Shown: piece by piece, positions 37,277-47,333 of the stretch
How the letters are laid out: every line of letters starts with the position of its first letter
How positions within the stretch are numbered: position 1 is the stretch's first letter
Assembly (NCBI GenBank): GCA_015183035.1
Contig: JACZZP010000015.1
Coordinates: forward strand, 310,001-374,000
Length of the DNA: 64,000 bases
Source: Meloidogyne chitwoodi
Taxonomy: Eukaryota > Nematoda > Chromadorea > Rhabditida > Meloidogynidae
Reading direction: 5' to 3'
Notes under the pieces: model-generated
What the model saw: only the letters and a program-made list of their open reading frames with translations
What the model was told of the DNA's origin: nothing
The model's database searches: none
Made by a program: the position numbers and the translations under genes

Positions 37277-40200
37277 ATGTTTGCTCAAAAAATATTTTTT
37301 TATTATTTTTGTTTAATTATCATCATCAATTTTATTCAACAACAAAAAGTATTTTCTTCTAAAATAAATTTTACAAAGTCAACAGGCAAAGAACAAAGGC
37401 AAAAACAAATAAAACAGTCAATCAATTCAACAACAAAAATTCCAAAATTGTCAAAATACAAAACAACAACAACGCCAACAAAAATTAAAAATACAACAAC
37501 AACTCTTACACCACCCTGTCTGTTACAAGATTCTGTTCATCGTAAAAGTGTTTTAACTGATGTTTTATCGGGTTATGACAAAACTGTACTTCCTTCTAAT
37601 GAAAGTGTTACTGTCAGTGTTGAATTGACTGTACAGGTTTTGAAATATTTTTTCTTTTTTTTTTCAACTTTTTAACAAATTGATCAGAATTTATCATGTT
37701 AAAAATATCTCAAAAAAAATTTATAAGACTCTAATAAGCCCCAAAATAAAGCCAGGCTATTCCAAAATTTAATACAAAGTATTTTAATTTACATACCTCG
37801 TTATGGGTAATTAAACCGATTAATTGGTTGAAATATTACTATATAAGCATTATAAAGGTTTAAATTTTATATATGAAGTAAATTTATTTTTTTTTTTAAT
37901 TTTCTTTGAGTTGTGAGAGAATTTCTCTAACATTTTAATACAATTTAACTCTCTTTCTCTTGTCTATTTAATAAAAATCTTGTCCATATATTTCGTCGAA
38001 CAAAATTGCACGACATTTCGTCCTAACGGCAAAAAAACTACATTTCGTTTACCCGAGCCTACAATTTTTTTTTGCCGTTGGGACGAAATGTCTGATCCCA
38101 ATATGTACAGGAGCCCTTCTTTTGTACGTCTATTGTAAACGTGTGTCCCTACATAGAAAGAGAAATAAGAGAGAGTGTATAAAAAAATAATTAAAATGAA
38201 TTAAATAAATGTACTTCACATTTAAAATTTAAACCTTTATAATGCTTATATAGTAATATTTCAAACAGTTAATCGGTTTAATTGCCCATAACGAGGTATG
38301 TAAATTAAAATACTTTGTATTAAATTTTGGAATGCTCGGCTTTATTGTTGGGCTTAAAATAGAGTTTTTAAATATTTTTTAATATTTTTTTGTTACGTTA
38401 AAATATTAAAGTAATTTTTAGGACATTTCAACAATCTCAGAAATAACAGGATCTTTTGTTGCTGATGTCTGGTTTTCTCAGATATGGCTAGACCCTAGAT
38501 TGGTGTATTGGAATTATTCTTGCAAATCTAACCTTTCATTAGATTCGTCTGTTGCGGATAAAGTTATTTTTTTAACTTTTTTTTAAATTTTTATGAGTGC
38601 AGCCGCGGTAATCACCTAAATGAGCTTGGTCCCCCCTATGGTTTTTCGATTTTCAAATGTCTGTATTTCGGCTCATAGTTGAAGTAGAACGTAATTTAGG
38701 TGTCATTCGACTCATCTAGACTAGCTCTTTCGAATGACATAAAAATCATTCAGATCAAAAATATGGGCCATTCAAAACAATTTTACCAAATTTAAATATT
38801 TTATTTTTTATTTCAGCTTTGGACGCCTAACGTTTGTTTTGTTAATAGCAAAGAAACAAAAGTTCATCGTTCACCTAGCAACAATATTTTATTAATAATA
38901 TATCCAAACGGTTTAAATTAAATTAATTTTTATTTTATTTAAATTTTATTTTTTAAGGCACAATTTGGTTAAACTATCGAGTTAGAGTTAGCGGCCCTTG
39001 CACTTTTACACTTACTCAATTTCCTTTAGATCATCAAGAATGTGTACTTATTTTTGAGTCTTATTCTTATAATATTGCTGAGGTAAGAGTGAAAACCGGC
39101 ACGTTCGTATTTGCGGGATCCCGCTGCGGGATTATTTTTTAAAATGATGCGGGATATTATCCCGGGACTAATCCCGCAAAATCGGGCATTCCCGCACATC
39201 CCAAAAGTCCAAAAAAGTGGGGGGCGGTATAACGCAAAATCCCGCGCAGGATCCCGTCCCGCGCCGATCTCCCGTGTAAACTAATATTTTAATCATTTTT
39301 AAAAAGGTTCGTTTAAAATGGCAAGAATGGGCTCCCGTTACTATACCACCGCCTGAAGCTCTTCAATTGCCTGATTTTCATTTTTATAATGTTAGCTGGG
39401 AAACTCAAATGAATGAATACACAGCAGGCAAATTTCTAAAAATTAATTTTCTCTAAAAATAAATTTTTTAGTGGGGAAGAAAAGAAGAAAACATAAGAGT
39501 ACATTAGAGTATTTAACTTAAGCTTTCTCTTATTCTTCTCACTCTCACTTATTCCACTCTTATTCCTTTATTTTTTACAAAATATTTTACAAGACTCAAC
39601 TGTAAAGTTTTTTCAATTCATTATTGTGGTAATTCTGAGGATCCGTCAATTAGAGTCTTAACCGTATTTAATCAACCTTGCACTAATATTTATATTTTGT
39701 AGGTGCCTGGGATCAATTAAAAGTAACATTTCGATTTAAACGTTTATACGGCTATTATATTCTTCAAATGTATTTACCAACATATTTATCCGTTTTTATT
39801 TCCTGGATTGCTTTTTGGATAGACTCTCGTGCACTACCAGCAAGAATAACATTGGGAGTGTCTAGTCTTATGGCATTAACTTTTCAATTTGGTAATGTAG
39901 TGAAAAATTTGCCTAGAGTTAGTTTTGTTAAGGTAAATGTTTTTAGAGTTTTTTTAATTCTTGGCATTCTGTTTTTTAAAATAAATAATAGATTTATTCA
40001 GTAAAGACTTTATTTAAGCTCTCCTTTTTAAGATAGAGCAATTCCAAAATTTAATACAAAGTATTTTAATTTACATACCTCGTTATGGGTAATTAAACCA
40101 ATTTAATTGTTAAATTTGGTGTTTACTAGTTTTAACTATTTATAAATTTTAGTTGAGAAGTAAATTTATTTTTTAAGTTTATTTTATTTGTGAGAAAATT

Positions 40201-41678
40201 TCTCTAATACTTTTACTTTTTTTCTCTTCTTTTTCTATTAAAAGACCGAGAAAAATCCAAAAAGTCGGGATTTCGGGAACGGAATCTCGCAAAATCCAAA
40301 CCAGTTTCCCCATGTCCAGACATTTCGTCTACAGAAATTGAACGACATTTTGTCCCAACAGCAAAAAATTGTGGGCTCGGGTAAACAAAATGTAGTTTTT
40401 TGCCGTAGAGACAAAATGTCGTGCAATTTTGTTCGACGAAATGTACAGGTCCCAGTTTACCGGTTTCTAATATTCATAGAAAATAGAGAAAAGATGAAAG
40501 AGAGAGAGAGTATTAAAATGATAAAAATTTTCTTTCTCTAAATAAAGAAATTTAATTTTCTTCATATCTAAAATTTAAATATTAAATATTCTTATATAGA
40601 TTTATTTCTCCAACAAAGATGGTTTAATTACCCATTAAGAGGTGTGTAGAAAAAACTTCTTTTTGAGGTTAAAATTTTGGAATTGCTCTGTTCTCACGAA
40701 TTGAGCTTAAAATTTTTTTTTTATTTTTAATTTTTGATAATTCGAACAAATAATTAAATTAATTATTTTAAAGGCAATCGATTTGTGGTTTTTTGTTTGT
40801 GTTTCTTTTATATTTTCATCTCTAGTTGAGTTAGCAATTGTTGGATTTGCAGAAAAACGTTTAGATCAGATTAGACAAAAGAAGAGAAAAAGTTGGAGAA
40901 AACAAACTATTAAAAATAATAATAATATTTCTACTATTAAAAGGTTTGATTAGGGCATTTTATTTTTGGACAAAATAAAGATCTAAATTTATTTAAAAAC
41001 TTTACGTATTTTTGGACAAAATGTCATTTTCTGTATTTTTGGACAAAATGTCATTTTTAATTTTTGGACAAAACATTTTCCTACCAATCTAAATATTTAA
41101 ATTCAGCATTGTATCAGCCTCTTCAGAATCAGCATTTATGCAAAATGGTCATTCACCTATAGTAAGTGATAAATGGCCGGATGGACCTCAAAAAGCTGCA
41201 ATATTTAACAAAGTTTCTCGTTCTTTATCTCCTATAGAAAAACGTAGACGTTATAGTTTATTACATCATGAATCTACTAGCAGGTGAATTTATTGAATTT
41301 TTATTTGAAATTTTGGACAAAATGTCATTTTAAATTTTCGGACAAAATGTCCTTTTCTGAAATTTGGACAAAATGTAATTTTTGAAATTTTTGGACAAAA
41401 TGTCCTTTTCTGAAATTTTGGACAAAATGTCATTCCATGAAATTTTGTACAAAACAAAATTAAACTAATAAATTCAGTATTGATGAAACAACTCTTTTAT
41501 CAAAAACTGATGAGTTAAGTATTCGGATAGATTCGTTTGCAGCAAGAATGTTTCCAGCATTATTTGCACTATTTAATGGTAAATTATTTATTCTCTAAGA
41601 ATTAATTTTTTCAAAAAAATTATTTTTTTTTTAATTTTCACAGCTTTGTATTGGTGGTATTATCTTACAAGACATTAA
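37277..41678 (+). CDS. Cys-loop ligand-gated chloride channel subunit (nematode LGC type)
   Basis: Ten exons: 37277-37636, 38422-38562, 38817-38910, 38958-39082, 39307-39427, 39703-39932, 40774-40943, 41107-41283, then two last exons ending in TAA at 41678. The N-terminus has a signal peptide and a Thr/Lys-rich stretch. The Cys-loop is [15 protein letters not shown] (13 residues between cysteines). TM1 reads [22 protein letters not shown]2 reads [20 protein letters not shown], and the PAR motif at its start is the anion-selective signature. TM3 is [21 protein letters not shown] variable intracellular loop precedes TM4 ([17 protein letters not shown]). It belongs with the amine-, acetylcholine- or GABA-gated chloride channels of nematodes; the ligand is unresolved. 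Exon 5 appears to end in a GC donor (CAG|GCAAAT). Introns carry four kinds of repeat or mobile DNA. Confidence 0.88.
37735..38356. mobile_element. Inverted-repeat element (copy 1) in intron 1 of the chloride-channel gene
   Basis: Terminal inverted repeats of about 130 bp start AAGCCCCAAAATAAAGCC (37735) and end with the complement at 38356. They share TTCCAAAATTTAATACAAAG and ACATACCTCGTTATGGG. The centre (37985-38110) is a separate foldback module built on GACATTTCGTCC and TTTACCCGAGCC. No ORF. Confidence 0.8.
38585..38770. repeat. Solo arm of the foldback repeat family, intron 2
   Basis: It contains GCAGCCGCGGTAATCAC, GAGCTTGGTCCCCCCTATGG, TTTTTCGATTTTC, TCTGTATTTCGGCTCA and CTCTTTCGAATGACA in the same order as in the arms of the foldback element at 61781-61965 (complement there). 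Confidence 0.75.
39095..39285. repeat. GC-rich foldback sequence in intron 4 of the chloride-channel gene
   Basis: A 190-bp island of high GC in an AT-rich intron. The left side reads TGCGGGATCCCGCTGCGGGA and the right side reads ATCCCGCGCAGGATCCCG, roughly inverted copies. TCCCGGGA lies in the middle. It looks like the remnant of a small inverted-repeat transposon. Confidence 0.65.
40012..40712. mobile_element. Inverted-repeat element (copy 2) in intron 6 of the chloride-channel gene
   Basis: The left end shares TTCCAAAATTTAATACAAAG and ACATACCTCGTTATGGGTAA with copy 1. The right end has GGTTTAATTACCCATTAAGA and TTTTGGAATTGCTCTG. The ends have diverged from each other. The foldback core lies at 40314-40454 in the opposite orientation to copy 1. 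Confidence 0.75.
40965..41460. repeat. GGACAAAATGTC repeats in introns of the chloride-channel gene
   Basis: The introns on either side of exon 41107-41283 each contain several copies of TTTTTGGACAAAATGTCATT with 25-30-bp spacing. The same word occurs in complement near 50590-50660 and in looser form at 52265-52400. Confidence 0.75.
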
Positions 41679-41763
41679 AAAAAATTTTTTTTTTTGATCG
41701 CTCATTTGCCTTAATTTAAAATAAATTTATTTATTATTTTAAAATTAAATGTTTTTTAATTAA

Positions 41764-44112
41764 TTAATTATCAAATAAAATTGGAATTAACGGAAATTGC
41801 ACTTTTAATGGCTTCAATAAATCAACTAGAAAACAAAGAGCACCTGCCCATCCTTCAAAAAGACTAAATGGTCGATCCGGAATTCTTGCCTTTTTCTTAA
41901 ATAAATAAACTTTTTTATTTTTTTTTTTGGTCAAAAATATTTAATTTTACAATTTCAAGAAAAGTTTAAAAAATTAAAATAATAAAAAATTTGCCTTTTC
42001 TTAAAATAATTTTTTTCTAATATTGTTTACCCAAAAAATCAATTAAAAAAAAACCTCAAAAATTTCGCTCATCATAACAAAAGAAAAAGCTTTAGCTTTA
42101 TCCAACCATTCCTCTTCTTTTGTATGTCTATATAAAAGTAAAAAAGAATAACCTCCACCAGCAACTCCATGACAAATTCCTGGACCTTTAGATAAAATTC
42201 CTTTTATCCAAATAATATTTGCACAACTCTTGGCTGACTTTTTTAATTTAATTTTTAATAAATTTTAATATAATTTTAAAAAACCTCCAAATATTTTTCT
42301 TCGCCAAAAATTAAATGAGCAGCTAACAACATGTGAAGTGCTCCTGTTGCCCCGTGGCACCAATGAACAAGTTTGGCTTCTTTTCCTAAAAAAAGTTTTT
42401 AATTAATTTTTGGTATGGATATAAATGTAAAGGGGGGAGTAAGCAAAATAATTCTTCTTCTACCTAAATTTTTTAATTTTCAAAAAAGCTAAAAAAACCT
42501 AAAAATATTTTTTTAAATTAATATTTTGAACTAAAAATAATTTTTAAAAAATGAAAAAATAAAGGCTTGTTTTTCTCACTAATTTTAACACTATTTTAAT
42601 ATTTTTTGAGTAATAAATTTAATTTAGTTAATATTTTAAATAAATAAAAAATGTCCGCAAATTTTGTCCGCAAGTTATAATATTTTCTTAAAAGGATTAT
42701 TTTTCATAAAATAAAATATTTAAGTAAATAAAAATATTTTCTACAATAATTATACTTGAAAAATTTTTTATGTCCTCTAAAATAATTTAAAAAATTTATA
42801 AAAAACTTGCGGACATTTTGCCAAAAATTAATTTTAAATATACCAATTTTGCTTAAATTAGAAGGAAAGTTTCCATCTTCTAATTGAACAGTTAAAAACC
42901 AATCAACAGTATTTTTAACATCCTCTTTTCCTTTAGAATCAAGAAAATCCCAATAACTTTGAAAAAAATAATAATATTTTTTTTTTAAATTAAAAAAAAA
43001 CCTCAAAAATATTTGTAAAATTCCGGCAAGTCCATGTGCTGCTCCCAAATATTCTTTTTCATGCCATTCATACATTAAATTTGCATCGGAATTGTTTTCA
43101 TCAGAATAAGAACGGCCTAGAAAATAATTAAATTTAAAAAATATTTTTATTTAATTTTGAATTATTTATTGTTCTGTTAGTGAGGTGTTTTCAGGTAATT
43201 TTAGGTTTTTTATTTTAACCTTCTTCCAACATTGCATTAAGTATTTGACTGACTTGATCATTAGAAATAGTGTCTTCTTTAGCTCCTTCAATTCTAAAAA
43301 TAAAAGCTAGATTAATTTAATTTTTAAAAAGTCTCTAATCTCTTTAAAAATGTTCAAAAAAGACTATAATAAATCTAAAAATATTTAAAAAAGTTTAAAT
43401 TAAAAAAATGTTCCCTTCACTCTATGAATGGTGTGGAGGGAACAATAATAAAGACCATAATTTAAAAAAAAAAATTTAAAAAATGAAAACCTCAACATCA
43501 AAAACGCAGCCAAAAATCCTGCACGTCCATTAAGCATTTCATTATCAAAATCTTCTTCCAAAATTGTATCAATTAATTTATTAACCTTTTTACTAAAAGA
43601 AGCAGAATTCGTTACTCCTAACAAATATTTAATTGAATATAAGCCAAAACGTCCATTCAGATAACGACATTTATTTGAACTACTTTGCTGTAAAATTTAA
43701 AAAAATTTAAAAAATTAAAGAAAAAACCTCAGTAGCTTCTTCCAATATTTTATTTATTTCCTTTGTAAAATTGTGGCCAATATCTGCTTTTGTAACTCGA
43801 GAAAGGGCGTAGGCAATACCGCTAGGTCCAACATAAGGTCCGTCTAAAATTAAATATAAAAAAATTTAATTTAGAAAACTTGTTTAGAAAATTATGAAAA
43901 AAACTAATTTTTTCCTATATTCTTTAATTAAAGTATAACTAACCTTTTTTATATTCATCGGATGTAATCTTTCTTTTTGTTATTTTTTCTGTCAGTGAAC
44001 CTATTTGTCTTTTAATCCATTCTTCAGTCACCAATTTTGCTACAGCATTGGAATCATCAAGAAATGGATTAATAAAATAACGAGAAGTTTGTGGTTGCAA
44101 AACAAAATTCAT
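41764..44112 (-). CDS. LanC-like protein (LANCL family)
   Basis: About ten minus-strand exons starting ATG at 44112 (MNFVLQPQTSRYFINPFLDD). The protein has repeated Gly-rich helical hairpins of the LanC toroid: GPYVGPSGIAYALS, NGRFGLYSIKYLLG, NGRAGFLAAFLML, YLGAAHGLAGILQI, HWCHGATGALHML, GICHGVAGGGYSFLLLY and FSLFEGWAGALCFLVDL. The zinc ligands of the family are visible as Cys in HWCHG and Cys-His in GICHG. In animals LANCL proteins bind glutathione and add it to dehydrated amino acids in damaged proteins. The C-terminus FPLIPILFDN is short but normal for the family. The stop lies 85 bp from the end of the chloride-channel gene on the other strand. Despite the name there is no bacterial lantibiotic context. 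Confidence 0.9.
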
Positions 44113-44683
44113 TGTATTTTATTTGAAAAAAAACAAAATAAAACAAAGTTAGGACAATATTTAGAACGTTCCAGACATTTCGTCGACAGAAATTGCACGA
44201 CATTTTGTCCCAACAGCAAAAAATTGTGGGCTCGGGTAAACTAAATGTAGTTTTTTTACCGTAGAGGCGAAATGTCGTGCAATTTTGTTAGACGAAATGT
44301 ACAGGTCCAATTTAGAAACAATGAAATTTCTAAAATATTTAACATTTTTAAATTTAGATATTTTGTATTATTTGGGTTAAAAATTACGAAATATCTAATG
44401 TTGATTTTTTGTATTATAAAAGGACACTTTTATTAATTTTTTATTTTTTTAAAGTTGGACAATATTTTTTTATAAATATTTCACGTTTTTGAATATGTAT
44501 TTTGCCTAAGTATTATTAAATTTAATTTGCAACCTTACAAATTTCTTTCTATTTTTACAAACTTTCAATTGACAAAATGCTTAAAAAAATTTTTTTTATT
44601 TTCAGATTAGGTAGAATTATTTATTTTTTTTGTTTTTGTTTTAACTTTTAATCTATATATACTACTAGAATATTTATTTTACA
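44113..44683. promoter_or_regulatory. Divergent promoter region carrying a foldback module
   Basis: It separates the LANCL start (-) from the next gene's start (+). The foldback module at 44165-44310 occupies the LANCL-proximal side, within 60 bp of its ATG, so it may lie in the 5' UTR. Confidence 0.5.
44165..44310. mobile_element. Stand-alone 145-bp foldback MITE
   Basis: The arms are imperfect inverted copies: ACATTTCGTCGACAGAAATT then GCACGACATTTTGTCCCAAC on the left, and ACGAAATGTCGTGCAATTTT then GTTAGACGAAATGT on the right. The centre is GGGCTCGGGTAAAC. The same sequence forms the core of the two larger elements at 37735-38356 and 40012-40712. Confidence 0.8.
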
Positions 44684-47333
44684 ATGTATTATCAAAGAAA
44701 TACTTCAACTTTTGTTTGTAGAGACGTCCAAATGTTGATAGGACAGAAAGTTGTTGAACAATGTCATTTTGTTAATGATAATTTTTTCAAAATTTTTGTA
44801 ACAATTTTTTAATTTTTTTTAAATTAATTTTTTAGTTTAGTGTTGCCCAAGATTTTATCGTATATCCGCTCTTTCATCGCTTTCAAGGCTTGCAATTTTA
44901 ACTTTAAATAATGGTCAAGTTCAACTTCGGTCAACCAATGGAAAGGTTTATTTCTTTAAATTTTACATTTTTTGAAATTAATAATCGTCTTTTAGGAGGC
45001 AATAATTGTTGATTTATCCAAAAATATTGGTTATCTTTATCTTCAAAGATTAGTCAATTTAGTTGTCAAATTCACTGGTTTTTGGATTAAAGAAATTCAT
45101 TTGGTTTCATTAAAGTTTGTTGAATTTGATAAATTGATGGGAATACTTCACAATCATAAAGGTTTTTTTATTTTTTTTCTTCTTTCTTTTGTGGGTACTT
45201 TTTGGCGACAAAAACAATTTTTATTTTAATTAATTATTTTGGACGCATAAAATCACCAATTTTTAATTTTCTTTTTCAAAAAAGATTATAAGTTTCGGGA
45301 AACTCCAACCATAAAAAGTTGCGGACAAAAGTTGCGGACTTTTGTCGCGAGATTTATTCTTTTGTTTCCAATTTAAGTATATATATATTTAAATTTAGGT
45401 GTTAAAGTTTTAAGTTTGCCTTATGAATTTGCCAATAGACGTTCTAAAAAAATGGAAATACTTATTCAGAATAATGCTAATACTCTTGTAGCTTTAAAAC
45501 ACCTAACTTTTCCACTAGGATTGCCAAGGGAAATGCGTGAGAGGTTAACTGCTATACACACATCTACGCTAAGAAATGGAACGTTGAAAAGGGTTTTTTT
45601 TTAATTTAATTTCACTTATTTTTTTAATTTTAGGAACAAGATTTCTATGCTTTTTATGCTTCGGGGGCTTTACATCCTTCAGTTTTGGAACCTTTACCTA
45701 ATTCTGGTGTTCTTTTGCGAATTGAACTTCATAGGCTTAATGAACCTCTTCGGGCAGCTAAAAGGTTTTTTTCTAAATTTTATTTTTTTATCCAGTCAAG
45801 TATGGTATCATTCGATAGCTCTCAAAAAACTGAGTATCTTAGTGAGGAAAAAATCCAATTAATGCTTCTATGACTAAATTACAGGTCCCCGAAAATCAAA
45901 AAAACATAGGGGGGAGTAAGCTCATTTTATGTGATTACCGCGGCTGCTCCCCGGCGACTTACGTCAGTAAAGCGGCTGACCCCATCCCAGAAAATAGCAA
46001 AACATTGGGTGGGATTGAACCTGAGAGCTCTCGGAACGGGGCTGTAATCCATTCAACCATCCCACCGCCAATCGAAGGCTTTCCTTTTTCATTTATTAGC
46101 TAGCTGCAGCAAACCTAGCCGGCCTTACATGTCTAAAAAATTTTTTTTTTAATTTAGAGCTTTTGTTTCTTATGGAACAATGAATTTACTTTCACAAATT
46201 GTTGTACTTAAATTTACTTCAATTATATTATCTGTATTAGATAATGCTTCTGTTCAAAAACTTTTAAATGAATTAGCTAAAGCACAACAAGTTTTTCCAA
46301 ACTTAACAATTTTAGAGTTTGAATTAAAATTATTAGATGCTTATGTACGTTTTTATTTAAATTTATTGAAATTTTAAAAAATTCAAAAAGTATATTTTTT
46401 GAGGTTTTTAATTTTTTAAATAAAAAATTTTTTTTAATTAAACTTTCGCCAGACCGAAACTACAACAATTTCTCCAATTTTTTAGCCAAATAATTATTCT
46501 TTAATTATGGATATTGAAGAACGTGAAAATGATATAGTTTCTCCAATGGCCTTAGATTCTATTCGTCTTTCCGAACTTTTAATTTCTTGGATTAATTCTC
46601 ATACCTTTCCTTTTAACGTTTTTGCAAAAGTTTGTTTATCTGTTGATTATGTTATTGGGGAAAATGAAGATAAAAATGAAATGGTAAAATTTAAAATAAA
46701 TTTTTTTAATTAATTTTAAATTTTTTTAAGTTAGAAAAAGCTATAAAAGAAACTAGTTTATCCTTAAATGGCACGCGATGGGCACAAATTAAATGGAAAT
46801 GTGATGGAAGTAGTTGTTTAGCAAGTGAACAAATTGAAATTAATGAACAAACAAAATTTGAATATTTACTGGATTATAGGTTTTTTTAAATTTTTTAAGA
46901 AATTTTTTTTAATTTTTGGGACTTGTATTTATTATTTTATTTTTTAAGAAATTAATTTTATTTTTTTTAAATTTGGGCCTTCCCATTTTTTAGTTAAAAT
47001 TGTCTCATTCGTGAAATTATATAATTAAATAAAAATGAAACTATAAGAGTTGAAGTGTGGTGTAGTCGGTTGTGCTCTTGCTTTTGTCCTTTCCATGATG
47101 GTTCGATTCCACCAACCATCCACACATTTTCCGCAACAAGAAAATACTAAAAATGTATTAAATTAATTTAAAAAAGTAATTGTTCTTGATTTAATTTAGT
47201 TTTGGTTAAAAAAAGTTTTTTTTATAAATTTTTTCCTAAAAATTTTTATTTTTTTTTTAATTTTAGATCTTCCATTTATTCAGAAAAAAGTTTTGATGAA
47301 AATATTTTATTCAATATTGGTCATTCGCTTTAA
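44684..47333 (+). CDS. Hypothetical nematode protein, helical and Leu-rich
   Basis: Nine exons (44684-44770, 44841-44945, 44996-45161, 45399-45592, 45634-45764, 46158-46344, 46486-46683, 46731-46879, 47267-47333) join to about 427 residues. The early part, IGQKVVEQC then CPRFYRISALSSLSRLAILT, resembles the short helical start of F-box-type nematode proteins. The middle has Leu-rich segments (VKVLSLPYEFANRR, LVALKHLTFPLGLPREMRE). The last third has VSYGTMNLLSQIVVLKF and a Trp-rich stretch (RWAQIKWKCDGSSC). I do not recognise a family, so no function is assigned. The join at 44770/44841 is the least certain. Two introns carry tRNA-like elements, and one also has a solo piece of the foldback repeat. 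Confidence 0.6.
45885..45962. repeat. Solo piece of the foldback repeat family
   Basis: It reads CCCCGAAAATC, CATAGGGGGGAGTAAGCTCA, then GTGATTACCGCGGCTGCTCC, matching the arm order of the element near 61905-61970. It lies in the intron 45765-46157. Confidence 0.75.
46005..46068 (-). repeat. tRNA-like element with perfect acceptor-type stem
   Basis: On the minus strand it starts GGTGGGATGGTTGAATGGAT and ends GGTTCAATCCCACC. GGTGGGA and TCCCACC pair over 7 bp, and a 4-bp D-type stem GTTG/CAGC is possible. A and B boxes are present, but the 3' half of the T-stem is missing, so it is not a normal tRNA. Confidence 0.55.
47050..47125 (+). repeat. tRNA-like element with A and B boxes
   Basis: A box TGGTGTAGTCGGT at 47059-47071 and B box GGTTCGATTCC at 47100-47110. 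Outer bases GTGTGG and CCACAC could pair but at the wrong distance. It is related over its length to the element at 19325-19400. It lies in an intron of the hypothetical gene, on the sense strand. Confidence 0.6.

Noticed and set aside
38590..38610. Fragment of an rRNA gene
   Set aside because: Only 15-17 bp match the SSU 530 loop and the flanks belong to the foldback repeat family; too short to call an rRNA feature.
40238..40541. Opposed ORFs of 62 and 67 residues in the chloride-channel intron
   Set aside because: Both are readings of the palindromic MITE core, which explains their similarity to each other.
41764..44112. Bacterial lantibiotic synthesis or horizontal transfer suggested by the LanC fold
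   Set aside because: Many spliceosomal introns and the animal LANCL motif pattern show an ordinary eukaryotic gene.
47050..47125. Functional tRNA gene
   Set aside because: A and B boxes are good, but acceptor and T-stems do not pair at the right distances; the same holds for the other four tRNA-like elements.
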